Assembly (NCBI GenBank): GCA_930990515.1
Contig: CAKNPS010000004.1
Span: 1 to 64,000, forward strand
Direction: 5' to 3'
Source: an uncultured Clostridia bacterium
GTDB taxonomy: Bacteria; Bacillota; Clostridia; Christensenellales; UBA1242
DNA: 64,000 nt
The notes beneath the pieces were generated by a model. The model saw only the letters and a program-made list of their open reading frames with translations. It searched no databases and was not told the origin of the DNA. This document shows positions 16,499 to 25,523 of this stretch, one piece after another (position 1 is the first letter of the stretch; each line of letters begins with the position of its first letter). A program made the translations under genes and the position numbers.

Positions 16499-17800
16499 AT
16501 GTTTAAAACTCTCGTAAATGCTTTTAAAGTAAAAGATATTAGAAAAAAGTTGTTAATTGTGCTCGGTCTCATTCTTATCTATAGAGTGGGCTGTGCCATT
16601 GTTTGTCCTGGTTTTGACTTCCGTGACGAAATTGCAGACAGCACGACAGGTACAACTTTCTTCTCACTTATGAATATGTTGTCAGGTAATGCGTTGTCGA
16701 ATGGTTCGATTTTGGCATTAGGGGTTTCCCCTTATATTACTGCTTCAATCGTTATTCAACTTTTGACAGTTGCTATCCCTGCACTTGAAAGAATCGCAAA
16801 GCAAGGCGAAGATGGAAAGAGAAAAATGCAGTTCTACACTCGTATCACTGCTCTCGTTTTGGCTCTTGCACAAGCAATTGGTATTGTTGTTTCTTATTCA
16901 AGTGCTATCAACACCACAGTTCTTAATATGCCAGTTTGGCTTGCAGGGTGTGGTATTGTGTTAATCTTGACAGCAGGTGCTATGTTCACTGTTTGGATTG
17001 GTGAAAAAATCACACAACTTAATGTTGTTGGAAGTGGTATGAGCTTACTTATCTTTGTTGGTATTATTGCATCATCTGCTTCTGGAATTTCCACAGCAAT
17101 TCAACAAGTTGGACAAGATATTGACAACCTTTGGATGATTATCATCTATGTCGTTGCACTCGTTCTTATCTTTGGTTTCATTGTATTTATGGATTCCAGT
17201 GAAAGAAGAATTCCTGTAAGTTATGCAAAACAAATTAAGGGTAGAAAAATGTATGGCGGACAAGACACTTTCATTCCAATCAAAGTGAATAGTTCTGGTG
17301 TTATGCCAATCATTTTTGCAACATCACTTTTAACATTGCCACAACTTATTATCAGTATGTTCTGGCCAGAATCTGAGGCTATGGTTTGGTATCAAACTTG
17401 GCTAGGGACAAGTTCGTGGGTATATATAGTTGTGCTTGCACTTTTGATTTTTGCATTTGCTTTCTTCTATTCTATGATAACTTTCGATACCAACGATATT
17501 TCAAGACGATTACAGCAACAAGGTGGATTTATTAAGGGTATAAGACCTGGGCGAGAGACTTCGGAATATTTGAAGAAAATCTCTAAGCGTATAACTCTTT
17601 TTGGAGCATTCTTCTTAGCGATAATCGCACTTATTCCAAGTTTAGCATTCAAAGTTATTTCAGACAATTTGATTATGACAACATTAGTAAACGCATTCAG
17701 TACAACCGGACTTATGATTATGGTTTCTGTTGCACTTGAATTTGACAAAAATCTTGAGGCACAAATGTATATGAGAAACTATAAAGGCTTTTTAGACTAA
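16499..17800 (+). CDS. secY: Protein translocase subunit SecY
   Basis: 433 residues, full length, with ten predicted transmembrane helices. It shows conserved SecY segments: ALGVSPYITASIVIQLL in TM2, ISxxF-type pore region, IPVKVNSSGVMPIIFA before TM7, and the RPG-containing cytosolic loop (IRPGRETSEYLKKI) that touches SecA and the ribosome. It forms the membrane channel with SecE and SecG encoded elsewhere. Position after rplO is universal in this operon. Confidence 0.98.
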   Translation: MFKTLVNAFKVKDIRKKLLIVLGLILIYRVGCAIVCPGFDFRDEIADSTTGTTFFSLMNMLSGNALSNGSILALGVSPYITASIVIQLLTVAIPALERIAKQGEDGKRKMQFYTRITALVLALAQAIGIVVSYSSAINTTVLNMPVWLAGCGIVLILTAGAMFTVWIGEKITQLNVVGSGMSLLIFVGIIASSASGISTAIQQVGQDIDNLWMIIIYVVALVLIFGFIVFMDSSERRIPVSYAKQIKGRKMYGGQDTFIPIKVNSSGVMPIIFATSLLTLPQLIISMFWPESEAMVWYQTWLGTSSWVYIVVLALLIFAFAFFYSMITFDTNDISRRLQQQGGFIKGIRPGRETSEYLKKISKRITLFGAFFLAIIALIPSLAFKVISDNLIMTTLVNAFSTTGLMIMVSVALEFDKNLEAQMYMRNYKGFLD

Positions 17801-17819
17801 AAGTTAAAGAGAGGTATTT

Positions 17820-18443
17820 ATGAAAATCATATTACTTGGAGCACCATTTTCTGGAAAAGGAACTCTTGCAAGAAACATTATGAAGGACTTTGATGTCGTT
17901 CAAATTTCTACGGGAGACCTTTTCCGTGAAAATATTAAAAATGGCACAGAAGTTGGAAAACTTGCTAAATCTTATATGGACAAAGGCGAACTTGTGCCTG
18001 ATGAAGTAACAATTAAAATGCTTGCAGAACGCATTAAGAAAGATGATTGCAAAGAGGGTTTCATCTTAGACGGCTTCCCAAGAAGTATTGCTCAGGCTGA
18101 AGCACTTAAAACAATCACTGACATTGATGCGGTAATTGAGTTGGACGTTCCGCTTGACGAAATCAAGCGTCGTTGCGTAGGTAGAAGAATATGTTCTAAA
18201 TGTGGTGAAATTTATAACACTTCCACTTACGATAAAACCACATGTCAAAAATGTGGAGCACCATTGTTCCAAAGAGATGACGATAATCTGGAAACAATTA
18301 CACTTCGTCTGGAAGTTTATGAAAAAACAACCGCACCACTCATAAACTTCTACGCTGACAAGTTGTTTGTTGCTAAAGGTTCCGATAAAGGACCAGAAGA
18401 AACATACAAACCTGTAAAAACTTTCTTAAAGGGGTTAAAGTAA
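17820..18443 (+). CDS. adk: Adenylate kinase, zinc LID type
   Basis: 207 residues. The P-loop is GAPFSGKGT (residues 7-15, Phe where most have Gly). The NMP-binding region and GFPRSIAQAE are normal. The LID carries two CxxC pairs (CSKCG and CQKCG, near 128 and 148), which bind a structural zinc as in Gram-positive enzymes. It converts ATP + AMP to 2 ADP in the cytoplasm. The enzyme ends slightly early but keeps all catalytic arginines I can locate. The stop overlaps the map start by one base. Confidence 0.97.
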   Translation: MKIILLGAPFSGKGTLARNIMKDFDVVQISTGDLFRENIKNGTEVGKLAKSYMDKGELVPDEVTIKMLAERIKKDDCKEGFILDGFPRSIAQAEALKTITDIDAVIELDVPLDEIKRRCVGRRICSKCGEIYNTSTYDKTTCQKCGAPLFQRDDDNLETITLRLEVYEKTTAPLINFYADKLFVAKGSDKGPEETYKPVKTFLKGLK

Positions 18444-19228
18444 TGCTACAAAAAACTCCTGCCGAAATTGTCCTTATCAAAAAGGCTTGTGAAATCACTC
18501 GAGATGCTTTAATACTCGCAAAATCTTTAATTAAAGAAGGAATTTCCACTTTTGATATTGACAAATCGATAGAAAAGTTTATAATAGATAGTGGTGGTTC
18601 TGCTCCTTGCATAGGCTATATGGGTTATCCGTCTGCAACTTGCATTTCGGTTAACGATACAGTCGTTCACGGCATTCCAAACAAAAATATCATTTTGAAA
18701 AAAGGCGATATTGTCAGTGTTGATATTGTTGTTTCTTACAAAGGATATTGCGGAGATGCCACAAGAACTTACTGCGTGGGAGAAGTTGATGGCGAAAAAG
18801 AAAAACTTGTTCGCGTCACCAAAGAATGTTTTTTCAAGGGAATTGAAAATGCACGAGTTGGGGATAGAATAGGAAAAATCTCATCAGCCATTCAACATCA
18901 CGCTGAAAGTAACGGATTTTCGGTTGTCCGTGAACTCACAGGGCACGGCATTGGCAGAAAAATGCACGAGCCTCCAGAAGTTCTTAACTATGGAAAGGAA
19001 ACAGACGGTGCGGTCATTAAGGAAAATATGACCATTGCCATTGAGCCGATGATAAACGCTGGAAAGAAAGAAATCTATGTTCTTCCAGACGGCTGGGGCG
19101 TTAAAACTCGCGATGGCAAACCTGCAGCACATTATGAGAACACTGTTCTTTTCACTGCAAGTGGAGTGGAAGTCTTGACCTTGGAGAAAGATGATGAGTA
19201 TTACTCAAAATACTGTCCAAAAGGGTGA
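18443..19228 (+). CDS. map: Methionine aminopeptidase type I
   Basis: 261 residues. The metal ligands of the pita-bread fold are present: VSVDIVVSYKGYCGDATRT supplies two Asp, GHGIGRKMHEPP the His, IAIEPM and YENTV the two Glu. VVHGIP carries the substrate-site His. It removes the initiator Met from nascent proteins. It overlaps adk by one base and extends about 38 nt past the start of the KOW gene, indicating coupled translation. Confidence 0.97.
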   Translation: MLQKTPAEIVLIKKACEITRDALILAKSLIKEGISTFDIDKSIEKFIIDSGGSAPCIGYMGYPSATCISVNDTVVHGIPNKNIILKKGDIVSVDIVVSYKGYCGDATRTYCVGEVDGEKEKLVRVTKECFFKGIENARVGDRIGKISSAIQHHAESNGFSVVRELTGHGIGRKMHEPPEVLNYGKETDGAVIKENMTIAIEPMINAGKKEIYVLPDGWGVKTRDGKPAAHYENTVLFTASGVEVLTLEKDDEYYSKYCPKG

Positions 19229-19484
19229 TGTGGTGATTGCCACAGCCGGCAAAGAGAAAAATCAAATTTTTGTTGTAATTGAAAAAGACGAAAAATATTG
19301 TTATCTCGTTGACGGAAAAAGACTTAAAATAGTAAAACCGAAGAAAAAAAGCCTAAAACATGTCCAAAGGGCTTCAAAAACACCTTTTCCAATGGAAAGG
19401 TTATCTGGACAAGAAAAAGACAATGCGGAAATTCGAAAATTTTTAAAGGAGAGAAGCGATTATGTCAAAACAAGATGTCATTGA
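19191..19484 (+). CDS. Small KOW-domain RNA-binding protein
   Basis: 97 residues. Residues 8-60 form a KOW/SH3-like barrel ([39 protein letters not shown]), followed by a basic linker and a short helix. Clostridia commonly carry an L14e-like KOW protein exactly between map and infA; its function is unknown but it presumably binds RNA or the ribosome. Start is ATG at 19191 (a second ATG follows directly) behind TTGGAG inside map. It overlaps map by 38 nt and infA by 23 nt, so expression depends on the operon. Confidence 0.85.
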   Translation: MMSITQNTVQKGDVVIATAGKEKNQIFVVIEKDEKYCYLVDGKRLKIVKPKKKSLKHVQRASKTPFPMERLSGQEKDNAEIRKFLKERSDYVKTRCH

Positions 19485-19683
19485 ATTTGAGGGAGTTGTT
19501 ACTGAAGTTTTACCAAGTATGACTTTTAAGGTTACTCTTTCTAATGGGCATGTGATTACTGCCTACATTTCTGGCAAACTTAGACAAAACTTCATTCGCA
19601 TCATTGAAGGCGACAAAGTAAAAATTGAGATGAGTCCGTATGACCTCTCGAAAGGCCGTATAACTTGGAGAGAAAAAGGTTAA
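19462..19683 (+). CDS. infA: Translation initiation factor IF-1
   Basis: 73 residues with an OB fold: [70 protein letters not shown]-1 binds the 30S A site during initiation with IF-2 and IF-3. The ribosome binding site AAGGAGAG is inside the end of the KOW gene. Standard position before rpmJ. Confidence 0.98.
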   Translation: MSKQDVIEFEGVVTEVLPSMTFKVTLSNGHVITAYISGKLRQNFIRIIEGDKVKIEMSPYDLSKGRITWREKG

Positions 19684-19696
19684 AAAGGAGAAAAAA

Positions 19697-19813
19697 ATGA
19701 AAGTCAGAGCATCGGTTAAACCAATGTGTGATAAATGCAAAGTTATCAAAAGAGATGGAAAAGTTATGGTTATTTGTTCAAAGAGCAAAAAACATAAACA
19801 AACACAAGGTTAA
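19697..19813 (+). CDS. rpmJ: 50S ribosomal protein L36
   Basis: 38 residues, the usual length. It starts [20 protein letters not shown], with zinc ligands Cys11, Cys14, Cys27 and His33. This is the zinc-binding form of L36. It is preceded by AAAAAGGAG at 19683-19690 and lies 13 nt after infA and 17 nt before rpsM, the conserved order. Confidence 0.97.
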   Translation: MKVRASVKPMCDKCKVIKRDGKVMVICSKSKKHKQTQG

Positions 19814-19830
19814 AAAGGAGATTATAGAAA

Positions 19831-20208
19831 ATGGCAAGAATTGCTGGTGTTGACCTTCCAAACGACAAAAGATTGGAATATGGCTTAACTTATATTTATG
19901 GTATTGGTCCAAAAACTTCTCGTGAAATTTGCGAAAAAACAGGAATTTCTATGGATGTTCGTGTTAAAGATTTAACTGAAGACCAAGTTGCTAAACTTCG
20001 TTCCTACATTGAAAATCAACTTATCGTTGAAGGTGAACTTAAATCAAAAGTTAGTATGAATATCAAGAAGTTAAACGAAATTGGTTGCTATCGTGGTATT
20101 CGTCATCGTAAGGGATTACCTGTTCGTGGACAAAGCACAAAAAATAATGCTAGAACAAGAAAAGGTCCAAAGAAAATCGTAAGCGGTAGTTCTAAGAAGG
20201 GTAAATAA
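19831..20208 (+). CDS. rpsM: 30S ribosomal protein S13
   Basis: 125 residues: [33 protein letters not shown], then [29 protein letters not shown]. Full length, with the basic C-terminal tail that contacts P-site tRNA. It is the first gene of the alpha-operon part. The ribosome binding site is AAGGAG; rpsK is 10 nt downstream. Confidence 0.98.
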   Translation: MARIAGVDLPNDKRLEYGLTYIYGIGPKTSREICEKTGISMDVRVKDLTEDQVAKLRSYIENQLIVEGELKSKVSMNIKKLNEIGCYRGIRHRKGLPVRGQSTKNNARTRKGPKKIVSGSSKKGK

Positions 20209-20218
20209 GAGGTAGATT

Positions 20219-20614
20219 ATGGCAAACACAAATAAGAAAACTAAAACAAGAAAAAGAGTTAATCAAAAAATTGAAAAAGGTCAAGTTCACATCACAACCT
20301 CTTTCAATAACACAATCGTTTCCTTCACTGATATTGCAGGAAATGTTATTTCTCAATGCTCTTCTGGCAGACTTGGACTTAAAGGTTCTAAGAAAAGCAC
20401 TCCTTTCGCTGCACAAACTTGCGTGGAAAGAGCCGCTGAAACTGCACTCAATATGGGTATGAAGAGTGTGGAAGTTTATGTTAAAGGACCAGGTACTGGT
20501 AGAGAGAGTGCTATTCGTGCTCTTGGTACTCTTGGTTTTGATGTTACATTAATTAAGGATGTTTCTCCAATCGCTCATAACGGTTGCAGACCTCCTAAAA
20601 GAAGAAGAGTTTAA
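20219..20614 (+). CDS. rpsK: 30S ribosomal protein S11
   Basis: 131 residues with a Lys/Arg-rich N-terminal arm and the core [46 protein letters not shown]. It ends [11 protein letters not shown] as usual. S11 forms part of the platform contacting mRNA at the E site. The ribosome binding site is a weaker AGAGGT. rpsD follows after 15 nt. Confidence 0.98.
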   Translation: MANTNKKTKTRKRVNQKIEKGQVHITTSFNNTIVSFTDIAGNVISQCSSGRLGLKGSKKSTPFAAQTCVERAAETALNMGMKSVEVYVKGPGTGRESAIRALGTLGFDVTLIKDVSPIAHNGCRPPKRRRV

Positions 20615-20629
20615 AAGGAGGAAAGGACA

Positions 20630-21250
20630 ATGGCAAGAAAAATCGAACCAGACTGCCGTCAATGTAGAAGAGAAGGTCGTAAACTCTTCCTTAAAGGCGA
20701 AAGATGTACAACTAAGAAATGTGCTATGGAAAGAAGACCTGTTATTCCTGGACAACATGGTGCATCAAGAAAAAGAGTTACTGAATACGGACTTCAACTT
20801 CGTGAAAAACAAAAAGTTAAAAGAATGTATGGCATTTTAGAGAAACAATTTAGAAAGTATTATGATGAAGCAGTTAGACTTAAGGGTGTTACTGGTGAAA
20901 ATATGCTTTCACTCATTGAAAGAAGACTTGACAATGTTATTTATAGAATGGGTATTGGTGCTTCAAGAGCAGAATGTCGTCAAATCGTAAATCACGGTCA
21001 AATCACTGTAAACGGCAAGACTGTTAGTATCGCTTCTTACATCGTTAAAGTTGGTGATGTTATCTCTATTAAGGAAAACAAACGTGACCTTGAAATGTTC
21101 AAACAACTTAAAGGTATGAAGATTGTTATGCCTAAATGGTTAGAATTTGACACTGAAACTTTGACAGGAAAAATTTTAGCAAATCCTGAAAGAGCAGATA
21201 TTGACACCGATATTAAAGAACAACTTATCGTTGAGTTCTATTCTAGATAA
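20630..21250 (+). CDS. rpsD: 30S ribosomal protein S4
   Basis: 206 residues. A zinc-type N-terminus has CRQCRREGRKLFLKGERCTTKKC (Cys pairs near 8-11 and 26-31), followed by PGQHGASRKRVTEYGLQLREKQKVKRMYG, and an S4 RNA-binding domain with RRLDNVIYRMGIGASRAECRQIVNHGQITVNGK. It is a primary 16S binder that in other bacteria represses the alpha operon. Placement between rpsK and rpoA is typical of Clostridia and many others, unlike Bacillus. Confidence 0.98.
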   Translation: MARKIEPDCRQCRREGRKLFLKGERCTTKKCAMERRPVIPGQHGASRKRVTEYGLQLREKQKVKRMYGILEKQFRKYYDEAVRLKGVTGENMLSLIERRLDNVIYRMGIGASRAECRQIVNHGQITVNGKTVSIASYIVKVGDVISIKENKRDLEMFKQLKGMKIVMPKWLEFDTETLTGKILANPERADIDTDIKEQLIVEFYSR

Positions 21251-21270
21251 TTTTGAGGAGGAAATTTATT

Positions 21271-22224
21271 ATGATGGAAATGGAAAAACCAAGAATCACT
21301 TGTGAAGAAACTGATGGCGGAAATTTTGCTAGATTTGTTGTCGAACCACTTGAAAAAGGATATGGTATCACACTTGGAAACTGTATGAGAAGAACACTTT
21401 TAAGTGCACTTCCAGGTTCTGCTCCTATCGCTTTTAGAATTGCTGGGGTATCTCACGAATTTTCAACTATTAGAGGAGTGACTGAAGATGTTGTTGACAT
21501 CGTTCTTAACTTGAAAAGTCTTGCAGTTAAATGCACAAATCAAGAAAAGAATTTCATCACATATCTTCGTTTAAGAAAAAATACTCCTGGTGAAGTAACA
21601 GCAAAAGATTTTGAATTTAATGATGAATGTGAAATCTTAAATCCAGACCTTCACATTTGCACAATGGACGAAGGCGCTGTTTTAGACCTTGACCTTATGA
21701 TTGGAAATGGTCGTGGTTATGTTTCCGCAGACGACAACAAAGAAAAATATGATAACATTGATTTCATTGCAATGGACAGTATTTTCTCACCTGTAAAGCG
21801 TGTTAATTTCAATGTTGAACCAACTCGTGTTGGAAATAGTATTGATTATGATAAACTTGTTTTGGAAGTTACAACAAATGGAACAACTTCAGCAAGAGAA
21901 ATCGTAAGTTTGGCAGGTAAGATTGTTAATGAACATGTTAATCTTTTCATTGAACTTTGTGCTCAAATGAGCGAAATGAACATCTTGGTTTCAAAAGAAG
22001 AAGATAAACAAGTGAAACTTATGGAACTTCCAATTGAAGAAATGGATCTCTCTGTTAGATCTTATAACTGCTTAAAGAGAGCAGGAATTAATGTCATTGC
22101 AGACCTTCTCAAAAAGTCTAAGAGTGATATGTTTAAAGTTCGTAACTTGGGTGCTAAGAGTGTTGAAGAAGTTATCAACAAATTGGAAAGTTATGGACTC
22201 AGTCTTCGTAAAGATGAAGAATAA
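21271..22224 (+). CDS. rpoA: RNA polymerase alpha subunit
   Basis: 317 residues. The N-terminal dimerisation domain includes GYGITLGNCMRRTLLSALPGSAP and the RNAP-assembly region. The C-terminal domain contains helix-hairpin-helix elements (LSVRSYNCLKRAGINVIADLLKKSKSDMFKVRNLGAKSVEEV) that bind UP elements and activators. I start at ATG 21271 behind GAGGAGG; an in-frame TTG 18 nt earlier overlaps that site. The gap to rplQ is 20 nt. Confidence 0.98.
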   Translation: MMEMEKPRITCEETDGGNFARFVVEPLEKGYGITLGNCMRRTLLSALPGSAPIAFRIAGVSHEFSTIRGVTEDVVDIVLNLKSLAVKCTNQEKNFITYLRLRKNTPGEVTAKDFEFNDECEILNPDLHICTMDEGAVLDLDLMIGNGRGYVSADDNKEKYDNIDFIAMDSIFSPVKRVNFNVEPTRVGNSIDYDKLVLEVTTNGTTSAREIVSLAGKIVNEHVNLFIELCAQMSEMNILVSKEEDKQVKLMELPIEEMDLSVRSYNCLKRAGINVIADLLKKSKSDMFKVRNLGAKSVEEVINKLESYGLSLRKDEE

Positions 22225-22244
22225 TTTATAAAAGGAGAAAGAAA

Positions 22245-22754
22245 ATGGCTAACGATAAATTAGGCAGACCTTCAAAAGAAAGAAAGGCTCTTCTTCGTGG
22301 ACAAGTTTCCACTCTTCTTTGGAATGGTAAGATTGAAACAACTCTTGCAAAAGCAAAATCAACTGCTAGAGTTGCTGAAAAAATTATCACTCTTGCAATT
22401 AATTCCTATGAAGACACTTTGAAAGTGGTAAAAGAAGTTAAGGGTGCCGATGGAAAGAAAGTAAAACAAGAAGTTCTCAACGATGGACCAAAGAAACTTG
22501 CTGCTAGAAGAAAGATTATGAGTTATGTTTATGACCTTCAAGAACAAAGAAAAGAGAAAGAATCAAAAGAAACTTTCAAAGCTCGTATTGAAGGAATTAA
22601 CCACCCATTGATTGAAAAAATCTTCAATGTTTATGCTCCAAAATATGCTCAAAGAGCAAAAGACAAAGGTGTTGGCGGTGGTTACACAAGAATAACCAAA
22701 CTTGGTGCTCGTCGTGGCGATGCAACTGAAATGGCAATTGTTGAACTTATATAA
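22245..22754 (+). CDS. rplQ: 50S ribosomal protein L17 with internal insertion
   Basis: 169 residues, longer than the usual 115-130. The N-terminal LGRPSKERKALLRGQVSTLLWNGKIETTLAKAK and the C-terminal GGGYTRITKLGARRGDATEMAIVELI are standard. The excess is a charged stretch around residues 58-110 (KGADGKKVKQEV and QRKEKESKETFKARI). L17 lies at the base of the 50S subunit near the tunnel exit. It is the last gene of the superoperon and is followed by a terminator. Confidence 0.95.
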   Translation: MANDKLGRPSKERKALLRGQVSTLLWNGKIETTLAKAKSTARVAEKIITLAINSYEDTLKVVKEVKGADGKKVKQEVLNDGPKKLAARRKIMSYVYDLQEQRKEKESKETFKARIEGINHPLIEKIFNVYAPKYAQRAKDKGVGGGYTRITKLGARRGDATEMAIVELI

Positions 22755-22822
22755 TTTTTGATAATACTTAATGCATTTTCAAAAGTCTTATTTAACCTTT
22801 TGATATATTTATTTAAAAATTT

Positions 22823-22848
22823 CCTATGATTTCATAGGATTTTTTTAT
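22823..22848 (+). terminator. Terminator of the ribosomal superoperon
   Basis: CCTATG-ATTT-CATAGG followed by ATTTTTTTATTTTT. It is the first convincing terminator after rpsJ, 15.5 kb upstream. Confidence 0.85.
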
Positions 22849-22946
22849 TTTTGTGACTATATATTATTTAGTTTTAAAACCTATTTTTTAAATATAGTTT
22901 ATAATTAATAATTGTATAAATCTTAAAAAATAGGAAGTATTAAAAG

Positions 22947-22995
22947 CAACCACAGGTTGTAAAAGTTAATGAAATTTAGAAACAATCGCGGATTG
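22947..22995 (+). repeat. Pair of 13-nt mini-hairpins upstream of murB
   Basis: CAACC-ACA-GGTTG (22947-22959) and CAATC-GCG-GATTG (22983-22995) are two similar hairpins with 5-bp stems and 3-nt loops, in the leader of murB, which lacks a clear ribosome binding site. They resemble the units of the cluster at 54309. A single unit is not significant by itself. Confidence 0.35.
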
Positions 22996-23012
22996 AAAAC
23001 ATAAATAAAATT

Positions 23013-23864
23013 ATGTTTAATGGAATTGAAATTATTGATAATGCTGACTTGAAAAAATATTGCACTTTCAAAATTGGTGGTCGAGGGACGATTGTTTTTC
23101 CGAAAAATGTGAATGAATTAAAAAGAATTGTTAAAGAGTGTGATAAAAATAATTTAAATTATTTTATTTTAGGAAATGGGAGCAACTTGCTCTTTTCTGA
23201 TTTTGAGATAAATACAATTCTTGTGTCATTAAAATATTTTAATGAAATTAGGCAAGTGAAAAAAGACGAAGTCTTTGTTGGAGCGGGAGTTAATCTTTTT
23301 CCGCTTAATATTTATTTAAAAAATCATAATTTAAGTGGACTAGAGTGGTCCTATGGCATTCCTGGGAGCATAGGTGGAGCAATATTTATGAATGCTGGGG
23401 CATTTGGTCACTCAATTTCAGAAAACATTTTAAATATAAAAGTATTAAAATGTGGAAAAGTGGAAAATATATCAAAGAAAAATTTAGAATTTTCCTATCG
23501 TAAAAGTAATATAAATGGCATTATTCTTGGAGCGACAATGAAATTTAAGGAAGGAAATCTTGATGAAATTGCATTTTTACAACAAGACTATCTTGAAAGA
23601 CGAAAGATGAGTCAACCTTATGATAAATTTTCTGCTGGAAGTGTTTTTAAAAGGAATATTGAAAAAAACATTATCCCTGCCAAAATCATTGACACTTTTG
23701 GGCTTAAAGGAACAAGAATTGGTGGTGCGGAGATTTCTAAAAAGCACGCGGGGTTCATAGTTAATAATGGCGATGCCAAGGCGATTGATGTTTTGGCTTT
23801 GATTGAATACATAAAATATAAAACTGGCGAAGATTTGGAACTTGAAATAATTTATGTAAAATAA
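23013..23864 (+). CDS. murB: UDP-N-acetylenolpyruvoylglucosamine reductase
   Basis: 283 residues. The FAD-binding PCMH-type domain has FILGNGSNLLFSD near residue 55 and WSYGIPGSIGGAIFMNAGAFGHSISENI near 112. The substrate domain has SYRKS and the catalytic-loop segment FSAGSVFKRN near 206. It ends with KKHAGFIVNNGDAKAIDVL. It reduces UDP-GlcNAc-enolpyruvate to UDP-MurNAc with NADPH, the second committed step of peptidoglycan synthesis. The ATG at 23013 lacks a Shine-Dalgarno sequence. In Clostridia murB often opens a murB-rapZ-yvcK-whiA cluster; here the middle genes are absent. Confidence 0.95.
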   Translation: MFNGIEIIDNADLKKYCTFKIGGRGTIVFPKNVNELKRIVKECDKNNLNYFILGNGSNLLFSDFEINTILVSLKYFNEIRQVKKDEVFVGAGVNLFPLNIYLKNHNLSGLEWSYGIPGSIGGAIFMNAGAFGHSISENILNIKVLKCGKVENISKKNLEFSYRKSNINGIILGATMKFKEGNLDEIAFLQQDYLERRKMSQPYDKFSAGSVFKRNIEKNIIPAKIIDTFGLKGTRIGGAEISKKHAGFIVNNGDAKAIDVLALIEYIKYKTGEDLELEIIYVK

Positions 23865-23934
23865 AATATCTATCGCTTTTCACTTTTATCTTCTTATAAA
23901 AAATGTTATAATAAAAAGGCTATAGGAGATAAAT

Positions 23935-24378
23935 ATGAAAGCAGTAATTCAAGTGGTAAACGGGGCAACCTTAAAAGTTGATGGTGAGATTATATCTCAA
24001 ATTGATAAGGGGCTTGTTGTTTATTTTTGTGTAGAAAAAGACGATAAGGAAGAATTATTAGATTATTTTGCTAAAAAAATTTCTAATATGAGAATCTTTG
24101 TTGATAGCAATGATAAAATGAATTTATCAGTCAAAGATATAGGTGGAGAAATTTTGCTTGTCTCTCAATTTACTCTTGCGGGTGATTGTGAACATGGAAA
24201 TCGTCCATCTTTTATAGGAGCAGAACTTCCAGAGCGAGCAAATATGCTTTATGAAAAACTTGGAGAAAAAATTGAAAAGGAGTATAACATCAAAGTTAAG
24301 TTCGGACGCTTTGGAGCAGATATGAAAATAGCTCAAGAAAATTCAGGCCCAGTTACAATTATTTTAAATAATAAATAA
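23935..24378 (+). CDS. dtd: D-aminoacyl-tRNA deacylase
   Basis: 147 residues with both active-site motifs of the DTD family: LLVSQFTLAGDC (SQFT, near 79) and NSGPVTIIL near the C-terminus (NxGPVT with cross-subunit Gly-cisPro). It removes D-amino acids, and glycine from tRNA-Ala, in the cytoplasm as a homodimer. The N-terminal KAVIQVVNGATLKVDGE is slightly diverged. The start has TAGGAG 9 nt upstream. It has a possible TATAAT at about 23908. Confidence 0.95.
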   Translation: MKAVIQVVNGATLKVDGEIISQIDKGLVVYFCVEKDDKEELLDYFAKKISNMRIFVDSNDKMNLSVKDIGGEILLVSQFTLAGDCEHGNRPSFIGAELPERANMLYEKLGEKIEKEYNIKVKFGRFGADMKIAQENSGPVTIILNNK

Positions 24379-24594
24379 TTATTAATTAATTTAAAAATAA
24401 TTAAAAAAATAACAAAAAAATGCAAATTTTATTTATTTTTTGCCATTATTTTAGGTATTTTTATTATTTTTTGACTTTTTTTAATAAACTTTATTTATTT
24501 TTTAATTTTATTTTAATTAATTATAAAAATTGATAATTTAATTAAAATATTAATAAGTTGAAAGTTTATAAACTATTATATTATAATTTAAAAT
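24379..24594. other. Extremely AT-rich spacer
   Basis: About 215 bases made almost entirely of A and T with no open frame behind a ribosome binding site. Near its right end a TTGAAA (about 24558) and a TATAAT lie just before the next hairpin. Otherwise I see nothing in it. Confidence 0.6.
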
Positions 24595-24619
24595 GCAATC
24601 AAAGATTGCTTGTTTTTTT
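24595..24619 (+). terminator. Terminator overlapping the next promoter
   Basis: GCAATC-AAA-GATTGC followed by TTG and seven T. The T-run overlaps the -35 box of the promoter of the PHP gene. The distance to dtd is 216 nt. Confidence 0.65.
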
Positions 24620-24638
24620 GTCTTAATCGTGATAAAAT
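24610..24638 (+). promoter_or_regulatory. Promoter of the PHP phosphoesterase gene
   Basis: TTGTTT (24610-24615), 17 bp, TAAAAT (24633-24638), then AAGGAG and ATG at 24657. Confidence 0.65.
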
Positions 24639-24656
24639 ATTCATAAGGAGATTTGT

Positions 24657-25421
24657 ATGTTATTATATGGAGATTTTCACACTCATTCAATATATTCTCG
24701 TCACAATCACGGTAAAGGGACAGTTTTAGAAAATGCGTCCGTTGCTGCAGACAAAGGACTTAAGCAAATTGCCATAACTGACCACGGTTTTAATCATAAG
24801 GCTTATGGAATTAGAAGAAAAGATATTCCACTTCTTCAAGAAGATATTTTAAATGCTAGGGAAATCACTGGGGTTGATATTTTGCTTGGAGTGGAAGCGA
24901 ATTTAATTTCTTTAAATGGCGATGTTGATGTTATTGAAGAAGACTATGAATTTTTAGATATTTTTCTTATGGGCTATCATAGATTTGTCAATACGACAAC
25001 TTTCAAAGATAAAGTTATGCTAAATTGGGCAACTGACTGGGCAAAAATTTTCCACCCATCACAAGAACAAATCAACAGAAACACCACTGCCTTTTTGAAA
25101 GCACTTGACCGATACCCAATTGATGTTATAACTCATTTAAATTATGGTTTTCAAACTGATACACTTGCAGTTGCCAAAATGTGCAAACAAAAAGGAGTTT
25201 ATGTTGAACTCAATGGCAAACGCATCAATTTCACTGATGAAGAAGTTTTGACAATGGCAAGCGAAGGTGTTAAATTTATTGTAAACTCTGATGCCCACAC
25301 TCCTGACAGAGTTGGAGAAGTGAACAATGGGTTGAACCTTATTTATCGACTTAATATTCCACTTTCACAAGTTGCAAATGTGGACAAGTTGCCAAAGTTT
25401 AACAAAAAGCGTGGTTTCTAG
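24657..25421 (+). CDS. PHP-domain phosphoesterase (YcdX-like)
   Basis: 254 residues forming one PHP domain. Metal-binding motifs are visible in order: DFHTHSIYSRHNHGKG (HxH, residues 6-21), ITDHGFNH (about 44), VEANLIS (Glu, about 82), GYHRF, THLNYG (about 159), and NSDAHTPDRVG (DAH, about 215). Such enzymes carry a trinuclear metal centre and hydrolyse phosphate esters; histidinol-phosphate phosphatase or a regulatory nucleotidase are possible. It has its own promoter and lies before whiA, a common place for PHP genes in Clostridia. Confidence 0.88.
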   Translation: MLLYGDFHTHSIYSRHNHGKGTVLENASVAADKGLKQIAITDHGFNHKAYGIRRKDIPLLQEDILNAREITGVDILLGVEANLISLNGDVDVIEEDYEFLDIFLMGYHRFVNTTTFKDKVMLNWATDWAKIFHPSQEQINRNTTAFLKALDRYPIDVITHLNYGFQTDTLAVAKMCKQKGVYVELNGKRINFTDEEVLTMASEGVKFIVNSDAHTPDRVGEVNNGLNLIYRLNIPLSQVANVDKLPKFNKKRGF

Positions 25422-25523
25422 GTGTCAGCGACATTTTTTAGATTCTTACAAATTGAATTTTATAAGAAAAATTAGTTTATTAAATTGAAAAATAAATAAA
25501 ATTAAAAGCATAGGAGTGAAAAA

